33,783 bases of DNA from assembly GCF_001613165.1 (NCBI RefSeq), contig NZ_BDBV01000126.1, positions 1-33,783 on the forward strand, in the 5' to 3' direction. Below are positions 15,600-23,649 of this stretch, piece by piece. The translations under genes and the position numbers were made by a program. This DNA comes from Nocardia mexicana NBRC 108244. Its GTDB lineage: Bacteria; Actinomycetota; Actinomycetes; Mycobacteriales; Mycobacteriaceae. Below the pieces are notes generated by a model that saw nothing but the letters and a program-made list of their open reading frames with translations, did not search any database and was not told where the DNA came from. The stretch's first letter is position 1. Every line of letters starts with the position of its first letter.

Positions 15600-15938
15600 T
15601 TAGGAGAATTGATCAGTTGACGCATCGCTGGCGGCTGCATGCAGCACTGCCTCGAGCAAGCCGGGGAAGCGGTGATCGAGTTCCTGGCGGCGTAGCACGA
15701 CGAAGCAGCGCGTGCCTTCCTGTCGAGTCTGGGTGATGCCTGCGTCTCGTAGCACGCGAAGGTGGTGGCTCAGTGTGGATTTCGCGACCGGCGCCCGCAG
15801 CTCTCCCCATCCGCGTTCGACATTGTCGGCCAATTGACGGGCCAGCCCGAGCCTGATCGGGTCGCTCAATGCGGCGAGTACAGCCGTCAGCTCGATGTCG
15901 GAGGCCGACGGATGCTGTGGTTCACGCATGCCGCACAT
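15600..15938 (-). CDS. ArsR-family helix-turn-helix transcriptional regulator
   Basis: A 112-residue ArsR/SmtB-type repressor: LAALSDPIRLGLARQLAD is the conserved first helix pair, VAKSTLSHHLRVLRDAGI the recognition helix, and TRQEGTRCFVVLRRQELDHRFPG the wing. I see no metal-binding Cys pair typical of metal sensors, so it may respond to a small organic ligand or redox state. The single internal Cys is in the wing. The ATG at 15938 and the ATG at 15929 both lack a ribosome site, so translation may be leaderless. It diverges from the dehydrogenase gene with inverted repeats in the gap, which suggests it represses that gene and itself. Confidence 0.88.
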   Translation of the reverse strand: MCGMREPQHPSASDIELTAVLAALSDPIRLGLARQLADNVERGWGELRAPVAKSTLSHHLRVLRDAGITQTRQEGTRCFVVLRRQELDHRFPGLLEAVLHAAASDASTDQFS

Positions 15939-15946
15939 GCTAGCGT

Positions 15947-15973
15947 GTTCGATGTTCTATGAATATCGAACAT
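15947..15973. promoter_or_regulatory. Overlapping inverted repeats between arsR-type and SDR genes
   Basis: GTTCGAT (15947-15953) is an exact inverted match to ATCGAAC (15965-15971). Overlapping it, ATGTTC (15952-15957) matches GAACAT (15968-15973). Both lie in the 49 bases between the two divergent starts, so a bound repressor would cover both promoters. AT content is locally high, consistent with promoter elements. Confidence 0.5.
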
Positions 15974-15987
15974 TAGGTGGTGTGCGG

Positions 15988-16737
15988 ATGGGGCGCTTCG
16001 ACGGTCGAGTCGTGATAGTGACCGGGGCGGGAACGGGGATCGGCCGGGGAACAGCGATCGCGTTCGCGCGGGAAGGTGCCAGTGTGCTCGGCGTGGGCCG
16101 GCGGCGGGAGTCGTTGGAACAGACCGCAGCCGAACACTCCGGTATCGAGATTGTGGCGCACGACCTGCGTCGTGGCGATGCGGCCGGCGTAGTCGTCGGC
16201 GCGGCTATCGCGCGATGGGGCCGGCTGGACGTGCTGGTGAACAATGCGGGTGCGACGGCGGTCATGCCGTTGGCCGACGTGACGGGTGAACGCGTGACGG
16301 ACCTGTTCGCGCTCAACGTTGTCGCCCCGAGCGTGCTCGCGGCCGCGGCATTGCCGCACCTGCGGGCGACCCACGGCAGCGTCGTCAACGTGTCGAGTAC
16401 CTACGGGCATCGGCCGCTGCCCGGGGCGGCGCACTATGCGGCCGGCAAGGCGGCGTTGGAGCAACTGACCCGAAGCTGGGCGCTCGAGCTGGCCGCTGAC
16501 GGTGTGCGAGTGAACGCCGTGGCCCCCGGTCCGACCGAGAGCGAGGCGCTGTCCGCGGCAGGACTCGCCGACGATGCGGTCGAGCAGATCAAAAGAGATG
16601 AGGCGGAGCGAATACCCTTGGGGCGCCGTGGTATTCCTTCCGAGGTCGCTGAGTGGATCGTGAACCTGAGCGACCCGAACGTCTCGTGGATCACCGGGCA
16701 GATCGTCACCGTCGACGGCGGGCTGGAGCTGGTGTGA
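15988..16737 (+). CDS. Short-chain dehydrogenase/reductase (SDR family oxidoreductase)
   Basis: A 249-residue classical SDR. The cofactor motif TGAGTGIG is at 12-19, NNAG at 85-88, a structural Asn at 110, Ser at 136-137 and the catalytic YAAGK (Tyr150, Lys154). After the PG motif (VAPGPTESEA) comes a C-terminal WITGQIVTVDGGLEL that closes the fold. Arg residues after strand 2 (GVGRRRESLE) suggest NADP(H) preference. It would oxidise or reduce an alcohol/ketone; the substrate is unknown. I chose the ATG at 15988 with AGGTGG at 15975-15980; the frame is open further upstream. Expression is probably controlled by the divergent ArsR protein. Confidence 0.92.
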   Translation: MGRFDGRVVIVTGAGTGIGRGTAIAFAREGASVLGVGRRRESLEQTAAEHSGIEIVAHDLRRGDAAGVVVGAAIARWGRLDVLVNNAGATAVMPLADVTGERVTDLFALNVVAPSVLAAAALPHLRATHGSVVNVSSTYGHRPLPGAAHYAAGKAALEQLTRSWALELAADGVRVNAVAPGPTESEALSAAGLADDAVEQIKRDEAERIPLGRRGIPSEVAEWIVNLSDPNVSWITGQIVTVDGGLELV

Positions 16738-16762
16738 GAACGGGCCCGGTGCGAGTGCCCGC

Positions 16763-17449
16763 TCACACGAGATCGGCGAAGGATTCCACGCAGGCGATGC
16801 TGCCGGACACGATGAGCTGATCTCCCTCGGCGACAACGGTTTCCGGTGTGGCGTAGGTGAATTCCCCACCGGGGCGCTTGATGGCGACGACGGTGACGTT
16901 GAAATGTTCACGCAGGCCGCTCTCGGTGAGCGTCATGCCGATGACTGCTTTCGGTGCGGTGGTTCGCACCATGGCGTAATCCTCGTCGAATTCGATGTAG
17001 TCGAGCATGCGCCCGGTAACGAGGTGGGCGATGCGCTCGCCCATGTCGAATTCGGGCAGCACGACGTGGTGGGCGCCGATGCGTTCGAGGATGCGGCCGT
17101 GCTGGCGGCTGTTCGCCTTGGCCCAGATGCGTGGAATCCGGAAGTCGACCAGGAGCGAGGTGGTGAGGATGCTGGCTTCCAGGTCGCTGCCGATCCCTAC
17201 CACGGCATGCGGGAAGTCCGGGACGCCGAGCTGCTCGAGTGCGTCCGGATCGGTGGTGTCGGCGACCGCGACATGCGTGAGCTCGTCCGAATACTGTTGC
17301 ACCAGACGGGCATCGGAGTCGATGGCCAGCACCTCCGAGCCGTGCTCGACGAGTTCGCGGGCCAGCGACCCGCCGAAGCGGCCGAGCCCGACGACCACCA
17401 CCCGGGTGGTCGGGTGCTTGGGGAGTTTGGTGAACACTGCCTTAGCCAA
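16763..17449 (-). CDS. trkA: Potassium uptake regulatory protein TrkA/KtrA
   Basis: A 228-residue cytosolic gating subunit. The RCK_N Rossmann motif GLGRFG is at 21-26, followed by VLAIDSDARLVQQYSDELTHVAVADTTD with an acidic ligand position for NAD or ATP. An RCK_C domain follows (KAVIGMTLTESGLREHFNVTVVAIKRPGGEF). It binds nucleotides and opens the TrkH/KtrB pore. I place the start at the TTG at 17449, which overlaps the end of trkH by eight bases and has GGAGGAG ten bases upstream; a GTG at 17437 is an alternative. The overlap implies translational coupling, so the frameshift in trkH would also disturb the supply of this subunit. Confidence 0.85.
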   Translation of the reverse strand: MAKAVFTKLPKHPTTRVVVVGLGRFGGSLARELVEHGSEVLAIDSDARLVQQYSDELTHVAVADTTDPDALEQLGVPDFPHAVVGIGSDLEASILTTSLLVDFRIPRIWAKANSRQHGRILERIGAHHVVLPEFDMGERIAHLVTGRMLDYIEFDEDYAMVRTTAPKAVIGMTLTESGLREHFNVTVVAIKRPGGEFTYATPETVVAEGDQLIVSGSIACVESFADLV

Positions 17450-18820
17450 CGATGGGTCGCTCCTCCGGTAGCTCGTAGCGCCGTTCGTACTCGCGCAGCG
17501 CGAGTGCCGACGCCAGGGTGATCGGCCCGACACGACCGATGAACATCATCACGACCAGCAACAGGTGCCCGGCAGCGGGCAGATCGGCGGTGATCCCGGT
17601 GGACAACCCCACCGTGCCGAACGCCGAAACCACCTCGAACAGCACCGCATCCAGCGGCAGCTCCGACACTCGCAACAGGATCATGGTCGCGACCAGCACC
17701 GCCGCGACGCCCAGCAGCGCGACGGTGATCGCCTGTCGCTGCACCGTCGCGGCCAGCCGTCGTCCCATGACATGCACGGTGGGCTGGCCGCGTACCTCGG
17801 CGTAGATCACGAAGGCCAGCAAGGCGAAGGTGGTGACCTTGATTCCGCCCGCGGTGCCCGCGCTGCCGCCGCCGATGAACATCAGCGCGTCGTTGACCAG
17901 CAGCGTGGTCGGGTGCACGGCAGCCATGTCGACGGAATTGAAGCCCGCCGTGCGCGGGGTGGCCCCCTGGAACGCCCCGGCGAGCAGTTTGCCGGGCACC
18001 GACATCGGCCCGAGTGTGCCCGCGTTCGCCCACTCCAACGCCGTCACCAGTATTACGCCGACCGCCAGCAGCCCGAAGTAGGTCACGATCGTGATCTTGG
18101 TGTGCAGCGACCAGCCATGTACCCGGCGCCCGAGCGCACGTGTCCGTGCCGCCCGCAGCACCTCGAACACAACCGGGAACCCGATCCCGCCCGCAATGAA
18201 CGCCAGCGTGATCGGCACAATTATCCAGGCATCGGTGGCGTGCCGCACCAGGCTGTCATCGTGTAGCGCGAACCCGGCATTGTTGTATGCCGAAATCGCA
18301 TGAAAGACACCGTAATACAGTGCGGAGCCGAAGGATTCGGTAGTGGTGGCGAGCCGGCGGGCGGTGAGTACGACCGCGACGAGCGTCTCGACGACGAGGC
18401 TCATCACGACTACGCCGAGGACCACGCGGCGGGTATCGCCCAGGCGCAGGGTTTTCGTCTCGGCCTGGGCGACCAGCTGCATCCGCAACCCATCCGGCGA
18501 GCCACCAGAAGACCCAGCAGGGACGCCGCGGTCATGATGCCCAGCCCGCCGACCTGAATCAGCGCCAGTACCACGGCCTCTCCGAACGGAGACCAGTACG
18601 TGGCGGTGTCGACCACGACCAGCCCCGTCACACAGACCGCGGACGTGGAAGTGAACACGGCAGTGACCACCGGGGTCCAGCCGCTGGATTCCGAGGAGAT
18701 CGGCAGCATCAACAACAGGGCGCCGAGCAGATTCACCGCGGCGAATCCGGCGACGGTGAGCCGGGCCGGATGCCCGAGCGGTCCCAGCCGGCGCATGACC
18801 GGAACTGCGGTGCGACGCAT
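17442..18820 (-). pseudogene. trkH: TrkH/KtrB potassium transporter, interrupted by a one-base frameshift
   Basis: Two consecutive minus-strand frames together encode a full-length TrkH/KtrB of about 460 residues. The first (18820 to about 18489) gives the first pore region, STSAVCVTGLVVV, and ends in the helix LLGLLVARRMG. The second (about 18488 to 17442) continues with RMQLVAQAETKTLRLG and carries the other three pore loops, SAYNNAGFAL, TPRTAGFNS and SAFGTVGLSTG. The four filter glycines are all present. One base is missing at about 18486-18491, within a GCAACCC stretch. The cause could be a true inactivating mutation or an assembly error; every other part looks intact. If intact, it would form the K+ channel core gated by the adjacent TrkA. 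Confidence 0.8.
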
Positions 18821-18956
18821 CCGGATCAGTCGGCCGGTCGCGTCGCCGGAGTGACTGCCGCAGTGTTGCTCAACGGTGTCTCCCTACACGTCATCCAGCC
18901 TCCGGCCGCGGCACTTCCGCACGGGCGCGGTAGCGGAACCGTACGCCCTTTACGGA

Positions 18957-18985
18957 TTCGGTTTGCGCCGCAGGCAGTCTATACG
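18957..18985 (+). promoter_or_regulatory. Candidate promoter for the antiporter/channel operon
   Basis: TTCGGT (18957-18962) and TATACG (18980-18985) are separated by 17 bases, about 90 bases before the antiporter start. Just downstream, CGCAC-G-GTGCG (18995-19005) is an inverted repeat that could be an operator or a leader hairpin. Weak evidence only. Confidence 0.3.
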
Positions 18986-19073
18986 GCAAATTTACGCACG
19001 GTGCGCCGGGAAGTCTGGTCGGTAGCGCGGCTCGAGCCCCGGGTCGTGCTCGACAACGGACGGGTGGGGTGTC

Positions 19074-20285
19074 ATGGCGCTGGTCTTCGCCTTCGGTGTG
19101 GTGTTGCTGGTCAGCGTGTCGCTGTCCGGCCTGGCGGCCAGGACGGTGTTGTCCACGGCGTTGCTGTTCCTCGTCGCAGGCGCGGTGATCGGGGACGGCG
19201 GGCTGGGGCTCGTGTCGATCGGACCCGACGACGACCTCGTCGTCATGCTGGCCGATATCGCCTTGTTCACGGTGCTGTTCACCGATGGCCAGCGCGCGAA
19301 CCTGCCCGCGCTGCGCGACGGCTGGCGGCTGTCCGGGCGGGCCCTGGGCTTGGCGATGCCGCTGACGATGGTGCTGATCGCGGTTCCCGCACACTGGCTG
19401 GCCGGATTGGATTGGCCCACAGCGTTTCTGCTCGGCGCGATTCTGTCGCCGACCGATCCGGTGTTCGCCTCGGCGATCGTCGGCCGCACGGACGTACCGC
19501 TGCGGCTGCGGCGGCTGCTGAACGTCGAATCCGGGCTCAACGACGGACTCGCGCTGCCATTCGTCCTGATCTTCCTGGCCACGGCGGCGCACCGCGACTC
19601 CGGCATCGAGCACATCGCCTGGGAACTCGTACTGGGCCTGGTGCTCGGCATCGCGATCACGGCGGCCGTCGCACTGGCGTGGCGGCTGCCGATCCTGACG
19701 GCCGAACCCCGGCTACAGGCGCTGGGCCCGCTGGCGATCGCGGTGACCCTGTACGGCGCATGCCATCTGACCCATGCCAATCCGTACCTCGCGGCGTTCG
19801 CGGCCGGATCGACGCTCGCAACCCTGGATCATGTCTCCGCCGAGCGCTTCGAACCGTTCGGCGACCTGCTGTCGGAGGCGACGAAATTCGCGGCGCTACT
19901 GGTATTCGGCGCGCTGATCACGCCGGACCGATTGTCGCACCTGGGTGTTGGCGGCTGGGTCCTGGCAGTGCTGGCGATCCTGCTGGTACGCCCGGCCGCC
20001 ATGCTGGTGTCACTGCTGCGCACGCCGCTGACGAAACCCGAACGCGCCGCCGCGGCCTGGTTCGGGCCGAAGGGATTCGCCTCGGTGGTCTACGGCCTGC
20101 TGGCCCTGCAGTCCGGCATTCCTGCCAGCGAGGTGGTCTTCGATCTGGTCGCCGTCACGATCGCCCTGTCGATCGTGCTGCACTCCTCGACCGACGTCCC
20201 CATCGCCCGAAAACTGCGCGTCGAGCCGATGGACAACCTCCCCAGCGGCAAACACGATGCCGGAGCGCCCGTCTCGGGCCAGTGA
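19074..20285 (+). CDS. CPA1-family cation/proton antiporter
   Basis: A 403-residue membrane protein with about 12 helices. Diagnostic segments are LLGAILSPTDPVFASAIVG (the TDP unwound helix), LNVESGLNDGLALPFVLIF (the ND ion-binding site) and WFGPKGFASVVYGLLAL. These mark the NhaP-like CPA1 group, which exchanges Na+ or K+ for protons across the cytoplasmic membrane. Its length is typical of the group without a long cytosolic tail. The ATG at 19074 follows GGTGGGG. It is the first gene of a likely operon with the RCK-domain channel 40 bases downstream and diverges from the trkH/trkA pair, so the locus is devoted to monovalent cation and pH balance. Confidence 0.92.
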   Translation: MALVFAFGVVLLVSVSLSGLAARTVLSTALLFLVAGAVIGDGGLGLVSIGPDDDLVVMLADIALFTVLFTDGQRANLPALRDGWRLSGRALGLAMPLTMVLIAVPAHWLAGLDWPTAFLLGAILSPTDPVFASAIVGRTDVPLRLRRLLNVESGLNDGLALPFVLIFLATAAHRDSGIEHIAWELVLGLVLGIAITAAVALAWRLPILTAEPRLQALGPLAIAVTLYGACHLTHANPYLAAFAAGSTLATLDHVSAERFEPFGDLLSEATKFAALLVFGALITPDRLSHLGVGGWVLAVLAILLVRPAAMLVSLLRTPLTKPERAAAAWFGPKGFASVVYGLLALQSGIPASEVVFDLVAVTIALSIVLHSSTDVPIARKLRVEPMDNLPSGKHDAGAPVSGQ

Positions 20286-20325
20286 CCTCGCCGCACGGCA
20301 TACGTACCGATGCCACAATCATCCG

Positions 20326-21312
20326 GTGAGCCCACTACGACGCCTCAGCCGCGTGATGGTGGCGTTCGTGCTGGTGACATTGGCGGGCACGGTCGGATAC
20401 GCGGCACTGGGTTTCGGATTCCTCGACGGGCTCTATCAGACGGTGACCACGATTACGACGGTGGGCTTCCGGGAGGTCCATCCGCTCACCCCGGTCGGCC
20501 AAGTCTTCACCATGGTCCTGATCCTGGTCGGGGCGGGCACCGTCTTCTACATGTTCGGGGTCCTGCTGGAGGCCCTCATCGACGGACACCTACGGCAGCG
20601 TTTGGAACAACGACGAATGAATCGGCAGATAGACCGCCTGCGCGGACATGTCATCGTGTGCGGCTGGGGACGAGTCGGCCGCTCCACCGCGCAGTACCTC
20701 AGTAGCCTCGGCAAACCGATCGTGGTCATCGACCGCAATCCGGAGCGATTGCAGGACATCGAATTCGCGAACATCGTCGGTGACGTCACCGACGACACGG
20801 TCCTCGGCGAGGCCGGCATCGGGCACGCTCACGCCCTGATCGCGGCGCTGGACAATGACGCCGACAACGTCTACGTGACGCTGTCGGCCCGATCCCAGCG
20901 CCCGGACCTGACGATCATCGCGAGGGCACGAACCGACAGCTCGAAGTCGATCCTGCTGCGCGCGGGAGCCAACCGCGCAGTGAACCCCCAGCTGATCGGC
21001 GGGCGCCGGATGGCGGCATTTGCGTTGCAGCCCAACGTGGCCGAGTTCCTCGACGTCGTCATGCACGACGACACCCTCGAGTACCGGATCGAAGAGATCA
21101 CGATCGGCGCGCAGTCTCCACTCGTGGGCCGCTCCCTGACCGATACCGTGCTGCGCCACACCACTGGTGCGCTGATCCTCGCCCTGCGCACGCCGGGCGG
21201 TCGATTCATAGCCAACCCCGCCGACGACACCCCGATCACGACCGACACCATCCTGATCGTCCTGGGTACGCCCACCCAGCTGGAAGCGGTCCGCGCACTC
21301 ACCACGAACTAG
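20326..21312 (+). CDS. RCK-domain potassium channel (two transmembrane helices)
   Basis: A 328-residue protein with TM1 (about 10-30), a pore helix and filter TTITTVGF (filter TVGF at 45-48) and TM2 (about 58-85). A cytosolic RCK_N domain follows with GWGRVG at 113-118 and VVIDRNPE, then an RCK_C domain (SPLVGRSLTDTVLRHTTGALILALRTPGG). Four subunits would make a ligand-gated K+ channel of the MthK type. The usual GYGD after TV is replaced by GFRE, so the outer mouth lacks the acidic Asp one position later. The GTG at 20326 has no clear ribosome site, and translation coupled to the antiporter gene 40 bases upstream is likely. Confidence 0.85.
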   Translation: MSPLRRLSRVMVAFVLVTLAGTVGYAALGFGFLDGLYQTVTTITTVGFREVHPLTPVGQVFTMVLILVGAGTVFYMFGVLLEALIDGHLRQRLEQRRMNRQIDRLRGHVIVCGWGRVGRSTAQYLSSLGKPIVVIDRNPERLQDIEFANIVGDVTDDTVLGEAGIGHAHALIAALDNDADNVYVTLSARSQRPDLTIIARARTDSSKSILLRAGANRAVNPQLIGGRRMAAFALQPNVAEFLDVVMHDDTLEYRIEEITIGAQSPLVGRSLTDTVLRHTTGALILALRTPGGRFIANPADDTPITTDTILIVLGTPTQLEAVRALTTN

Positions 21313-21373
21313 TGGATGTTTTCGGTGTGGGCGGCATCGAGTTCGACCGAGGTGATCGCGGGCGCTGTAGATG

Positions 21374-21745
21374 TCACGGCTGTTCACCGCCGTCGATGCG
21401 GTCGCGGATCTCGGCGACCAGGTCCGCGAGCGCGGTTTGGCACACGATGATCAGCCGTCGCTGATCGGGATGGGCGGCCAGCAGTACGCGGTCACCTTTG
21501 CGCAGGCGGATCGCCCTGCGGATGTCCGCGGGTATGGAGAGTTGGCCGTTTCGTGCGATCGCGTGGCCGCCGGGCTCGCCGTCGGTGACCAGCAGCACAC
21601 CGGGCGCTGCGGGCCGGATCCGGATCGGCGTGCCCGTCGTCCAGCCCAGTGAGCCGAGCACCGCGCGTTCGGCCAGACGGCCCGCGTGATTGACCAGGAC
21701 CGAGCCGTAGACGACGCGAACCCTGTCCAGCGAGGTCGGCTGCAT
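21374..21745 (-). CDS. AbrB/SpoVT-type DNA-binding protein
   Basis: A 123-residue protein whose second half carries a swapped-hairpin AbrB/MazE/SpoVT domain: HAIARNGQLSIPADIRRAIRLRKGD followed by DRVLLAAHPDQRRLIIV. Such proteins are transition-state regulators or antitoxins; no toxin gene is adjacent here, so antitoxin function is unlikely. The ATG at 21745 is chosen because it precedes protein-like sequence. A GTG at 21802 would add 19 residues. The frame also opens upstream across the tRNA gene, which I reject. No clear ribosome site. A 24-base palindrome lies 135-158 bases upstream, a probable control site. Confidence 0.72.
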   Translation of the reverse strand: MQPTSLDRVRVVYGSVLVNHAGRLAERAVLGSLGWTTGTPIRIRPAAPGVLLVTDGEPGGHAIARNGQLSIPADIRRAIRLRKGDRVLLAAHPDQRRLIIVCQTALADLVAEIRDRIDGGEQP

Positions 21746-21879
21746 CCGATCCAGACGCCCACCGCGCAGTCGTGCCGGGGGTGTGCCCGAGTCCGTTGGC
21801 ACGGCACTGTGATCGGCCGTCGCGCCGGGCGCGGGCAGGGCGAACGGGAAACCGCCGCCGATGTCGGGTGTCTCTGGAG

Positions 21880-21903
21880 CGTGTTCTAGCGCGCTAGAAC
21901 ACG
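21880..21903. promoter_or_regulatory. 24-base perfect palindrome upstream of the AbrB-type gene
   Basis: The core GTTCTAGCGCGCTAGAAC (21883-21900) is an exact palindrome and extends three matching bases on each side to 24 bases. There is no spacer and no T-run, so a dimer- or tetramer-binding operator is more likely than a terminator. It lies between the AbrB-type gene start and the tRNA-Lys 3' end, with the tRNA also on the minus strand. The nearest candidate binder is the AbrB-type protein itself. Confidence 0.6.
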
Positions 21904-21938
21904 AGATACGAGGAAGGTGTCCAGGAGTACCAAAAAGG

Positions 21939-22011
<73 letters not shown>

Positions 22012-22338
22012 TTGGTGCATGATCCGGCTCCGGGGCCCGTGGGGCTCCGTTCCGGTGCGTGGAAAACCATAACAGGCGCGGGTGGGGAAAGTGAAATCGC
22101 CTGTTCGCGGGCCTCGAGCCGCCGCCGGTGCAGCACGGGCGGGGGTGGTAACGGATCGGGGGCCGGATCGTATGAACGTGCAGACCGATCGGAGATCCCG
22201 CCGTGTTTGCGCGTTTCGGGCCCTTCCGGCTGGCAGAATAGGCGGGGCGTGGTCTCGACCGATCCCCGCAGGCGTGGTGGGTTGAGCAGCATCGCCGGGG
22301 CGGCCCGGCGGCGCCGAGAACATGAAACGGGGTTGGAC
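22012..22338. other. Divergent intergenic region, tRNA-Lys and ldtB
   Basis: This 327-base region should hold the promoters of the tRNA (minus) and of the L,D-transpeptidase gene (plus). No protein-like frame is seen. A tRNA promoter candidate is listed separately. On the plus strand a GCAGAAT motif at about 22231-22237 could be a -10 element of the transpeptidase gene, but a convincing -35 partner is lacking. Confidence 0.4.
22066..22095 (-). promoter_or_regulatory. Candidate promoter of tRNA-Lys
   Basis: On the minus strand TTCACT (22095-22090) and TATGGT (22071-22066) are separated by 18 bases. Transcription would start near 22059, giving a leader of about 48 bases. The -10 is reasonable for actinobacteria; the -35 is weak. 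Confidence 0.35.
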
Positions 22339-23547
22339 ATGAGCGTTTGGCGGGGCCGACATCGGTCGAAGGTAGTGCTCGGATCGGTTGCCGTACTGTC
22401 CGCGCTAGCGCTGGCGGCGACCGGATGCAGCGATTCGGGGGCGAGTTCCGGGCCCGCGATCGAGTCGAATCCGGTGACCGAACTGATCAAACCCAAGCTC
22501 GTCGCGCCGGTCAAGGACGGCGACGTCGGCGTATCCCCGGCGGTGCCGCTGCAGGTGCGTGTCGAGGACGGCAAGTTCACCGCGGTCACGCTGTTCAACC
22601 CGGAGGGCGCCCCGGTGGCCGGTCAGCTCGCGCCCGACGGCCGGTCCTGGCAGGTGGGTGAGCAGCTCGGCTTCGGGCGGACGTATCGGCTGCAGGCCGA
22701 GGCGGTCGGACTGGGTGGCAAGGCCTCCAGCACGCTGAGCTTCACCACGCTGTCGCCGCGCAACCGCACCCATCCGTGGCTGCTGCCCGGCGAGGCCGAG
22801 GTGGTCGGCATCGGGCAGCCCGTGGCCGTGCAGTTCGACGAGAACATCCCCGATCGCCGGGCGGCCCAGGAGGCCATCAAGATCACGACGAATCCGCCGG
22901 TCGAGGGCGCGTTCTACTGGGTCAACAACCGCGAGGTGCGGTGGCGGCCGGAGCACTTCTGGGCGCCGAACACCCGGGTCACCGTCGATGTGAACACCTA
23001 CGGCAAGGATCTGGGCCACGGCCTGATCGGCGACAGCGACATCCACTCGAGCTTCACGGTGGGCGAGCCGACCGTCTTCACGGCCGACGACAACACCAAG
23101 ACGGTGACGGTGGAGATGAACGGCCAGGTCGTCCGCAGCATGCCGACCTCGATGGGCAAGGCGTCCGACCCCACCGACAACGGCATCTACATCATCAGCG
23201 ACCGGTTCGACCACATCATCATGGATTCCTCCACCTACGGTGTCTCGGCGACGGGGCCGAACGGGTACCGCACACCGGTCGACTTCGCGACGCGAATGTC
23301 CTACAGCGGCATCTTCATGCACTCGGCACCGTGGTCGCTGGGCGCGCAGGGGAACTCCAACACCAGTCACGGCTGCCTGAACCTGAGTCCCTCGGATGCC
23401 CGCTGGGTCTACGAGAACGCCAAGCGCGGCGATATCGCCATCGTGAAGAACACGATCGGCGACACGCTGTCGGGCATCGACGGACTCGGCGACTGGAACA
23501 TCCCGTGGGCCGAGTGGAAGGCGGGCAACGCCGACACCAGCCGCTGA
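22339..23547 (+). CDS. ldtB: L,D-transpeptidase, LdtMt2-like lipoprotein
   Basis: A 402-residue enzyme closely resembling mycobacterial LdtMt2 (Rv2518c). Residues 1-30 form a signal peptide with lipobox LAATGC. Two Ig-like domains follow (about 50-270), with blocks such as QEAIKITTNPPVEGAFYWVNN split by the conserved WRPEHFW. The YkuD catalytic domain has His328 (MHSAPW) and SHGC with Ser343, His344 and Cys346, spaced as in LdtMt2. It forms 3-3 cross-links in peptidoglycan outside the membrane and is the usual carbapenem-sensitive transpeptidase. It ends with a conserved Trp-rich tail. The start at 22339 begins the signal peptide. It is transcribed alone, diverging from the tRNA. Confidence 0.93.
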   Translation: MSVWRGRHRSKVVLGSVAVLSALALAATGCSDSGASSGPAIESNPVTELIKPKLVAPVKDGDVGVSPAVPLQVRVEDGKFTAVTLFNPEGAPVAGQLAPDGRSWQVGEQLGFGRTYRLQAEAVGLGGKASSTLSFTTLSPRNRTHPWLLPGEAEVVGIGQPVAVQFDENIPDRRAAQEAIKITTNPPVEGAFYWVNNREVRWRPEHFWAPNTRVTVDVNTYGKDLGHGLIGDSDIHSSFTVGEPTVFTADDNTKTVTVEMNGQVVRSMPTSMGKASDPTDNGIYIISDRFDHIIMDSSTYGVSATGPNGYRTPVDFATRMSYSGIFMHSAPWSLGAQGNSNTSHGCLNLSPSDARWVYENAKRGDIAIVKNTIGDTLSGIDGLGDWNIPWAEWKAGNADTSR

Positions 23548-23560
23548 CCCGGCTGTGATC

Positions 23561-23588
23561 CGGACTATGTCCGCACGTTCCGCGGAAC
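23561..23588. repeat. Two adjacent inverted repeats between ldtB and the DUF2252 gene
   Basis: CGGAC-TAT-GTCCG (23561-23573) is followed three bases later by the perfect palindrome GTTCCGCGGAAC (23577-23588). They occupy the 102-base gap after the ldtB stop and could be a factor site for the downstream gene or RNA hairpins. There is no T-run, so an intrinsic terminator of the classical type is not clear. Confidence 0.4.
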
Positions 23589-23649
23589 CGGCGCTCCGAC
23601 CAGCACGTTGAGGGTGACAGTGGGGAAGCGGAGAGCGAGGAGTGCGGAC

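Noticed and set aside
14393..15640. A 415-codon minus-strand frame
   Set aside because: Antisense to the YfhO-like gene; Gly/Ala/Val-rich translation without family resemblance.
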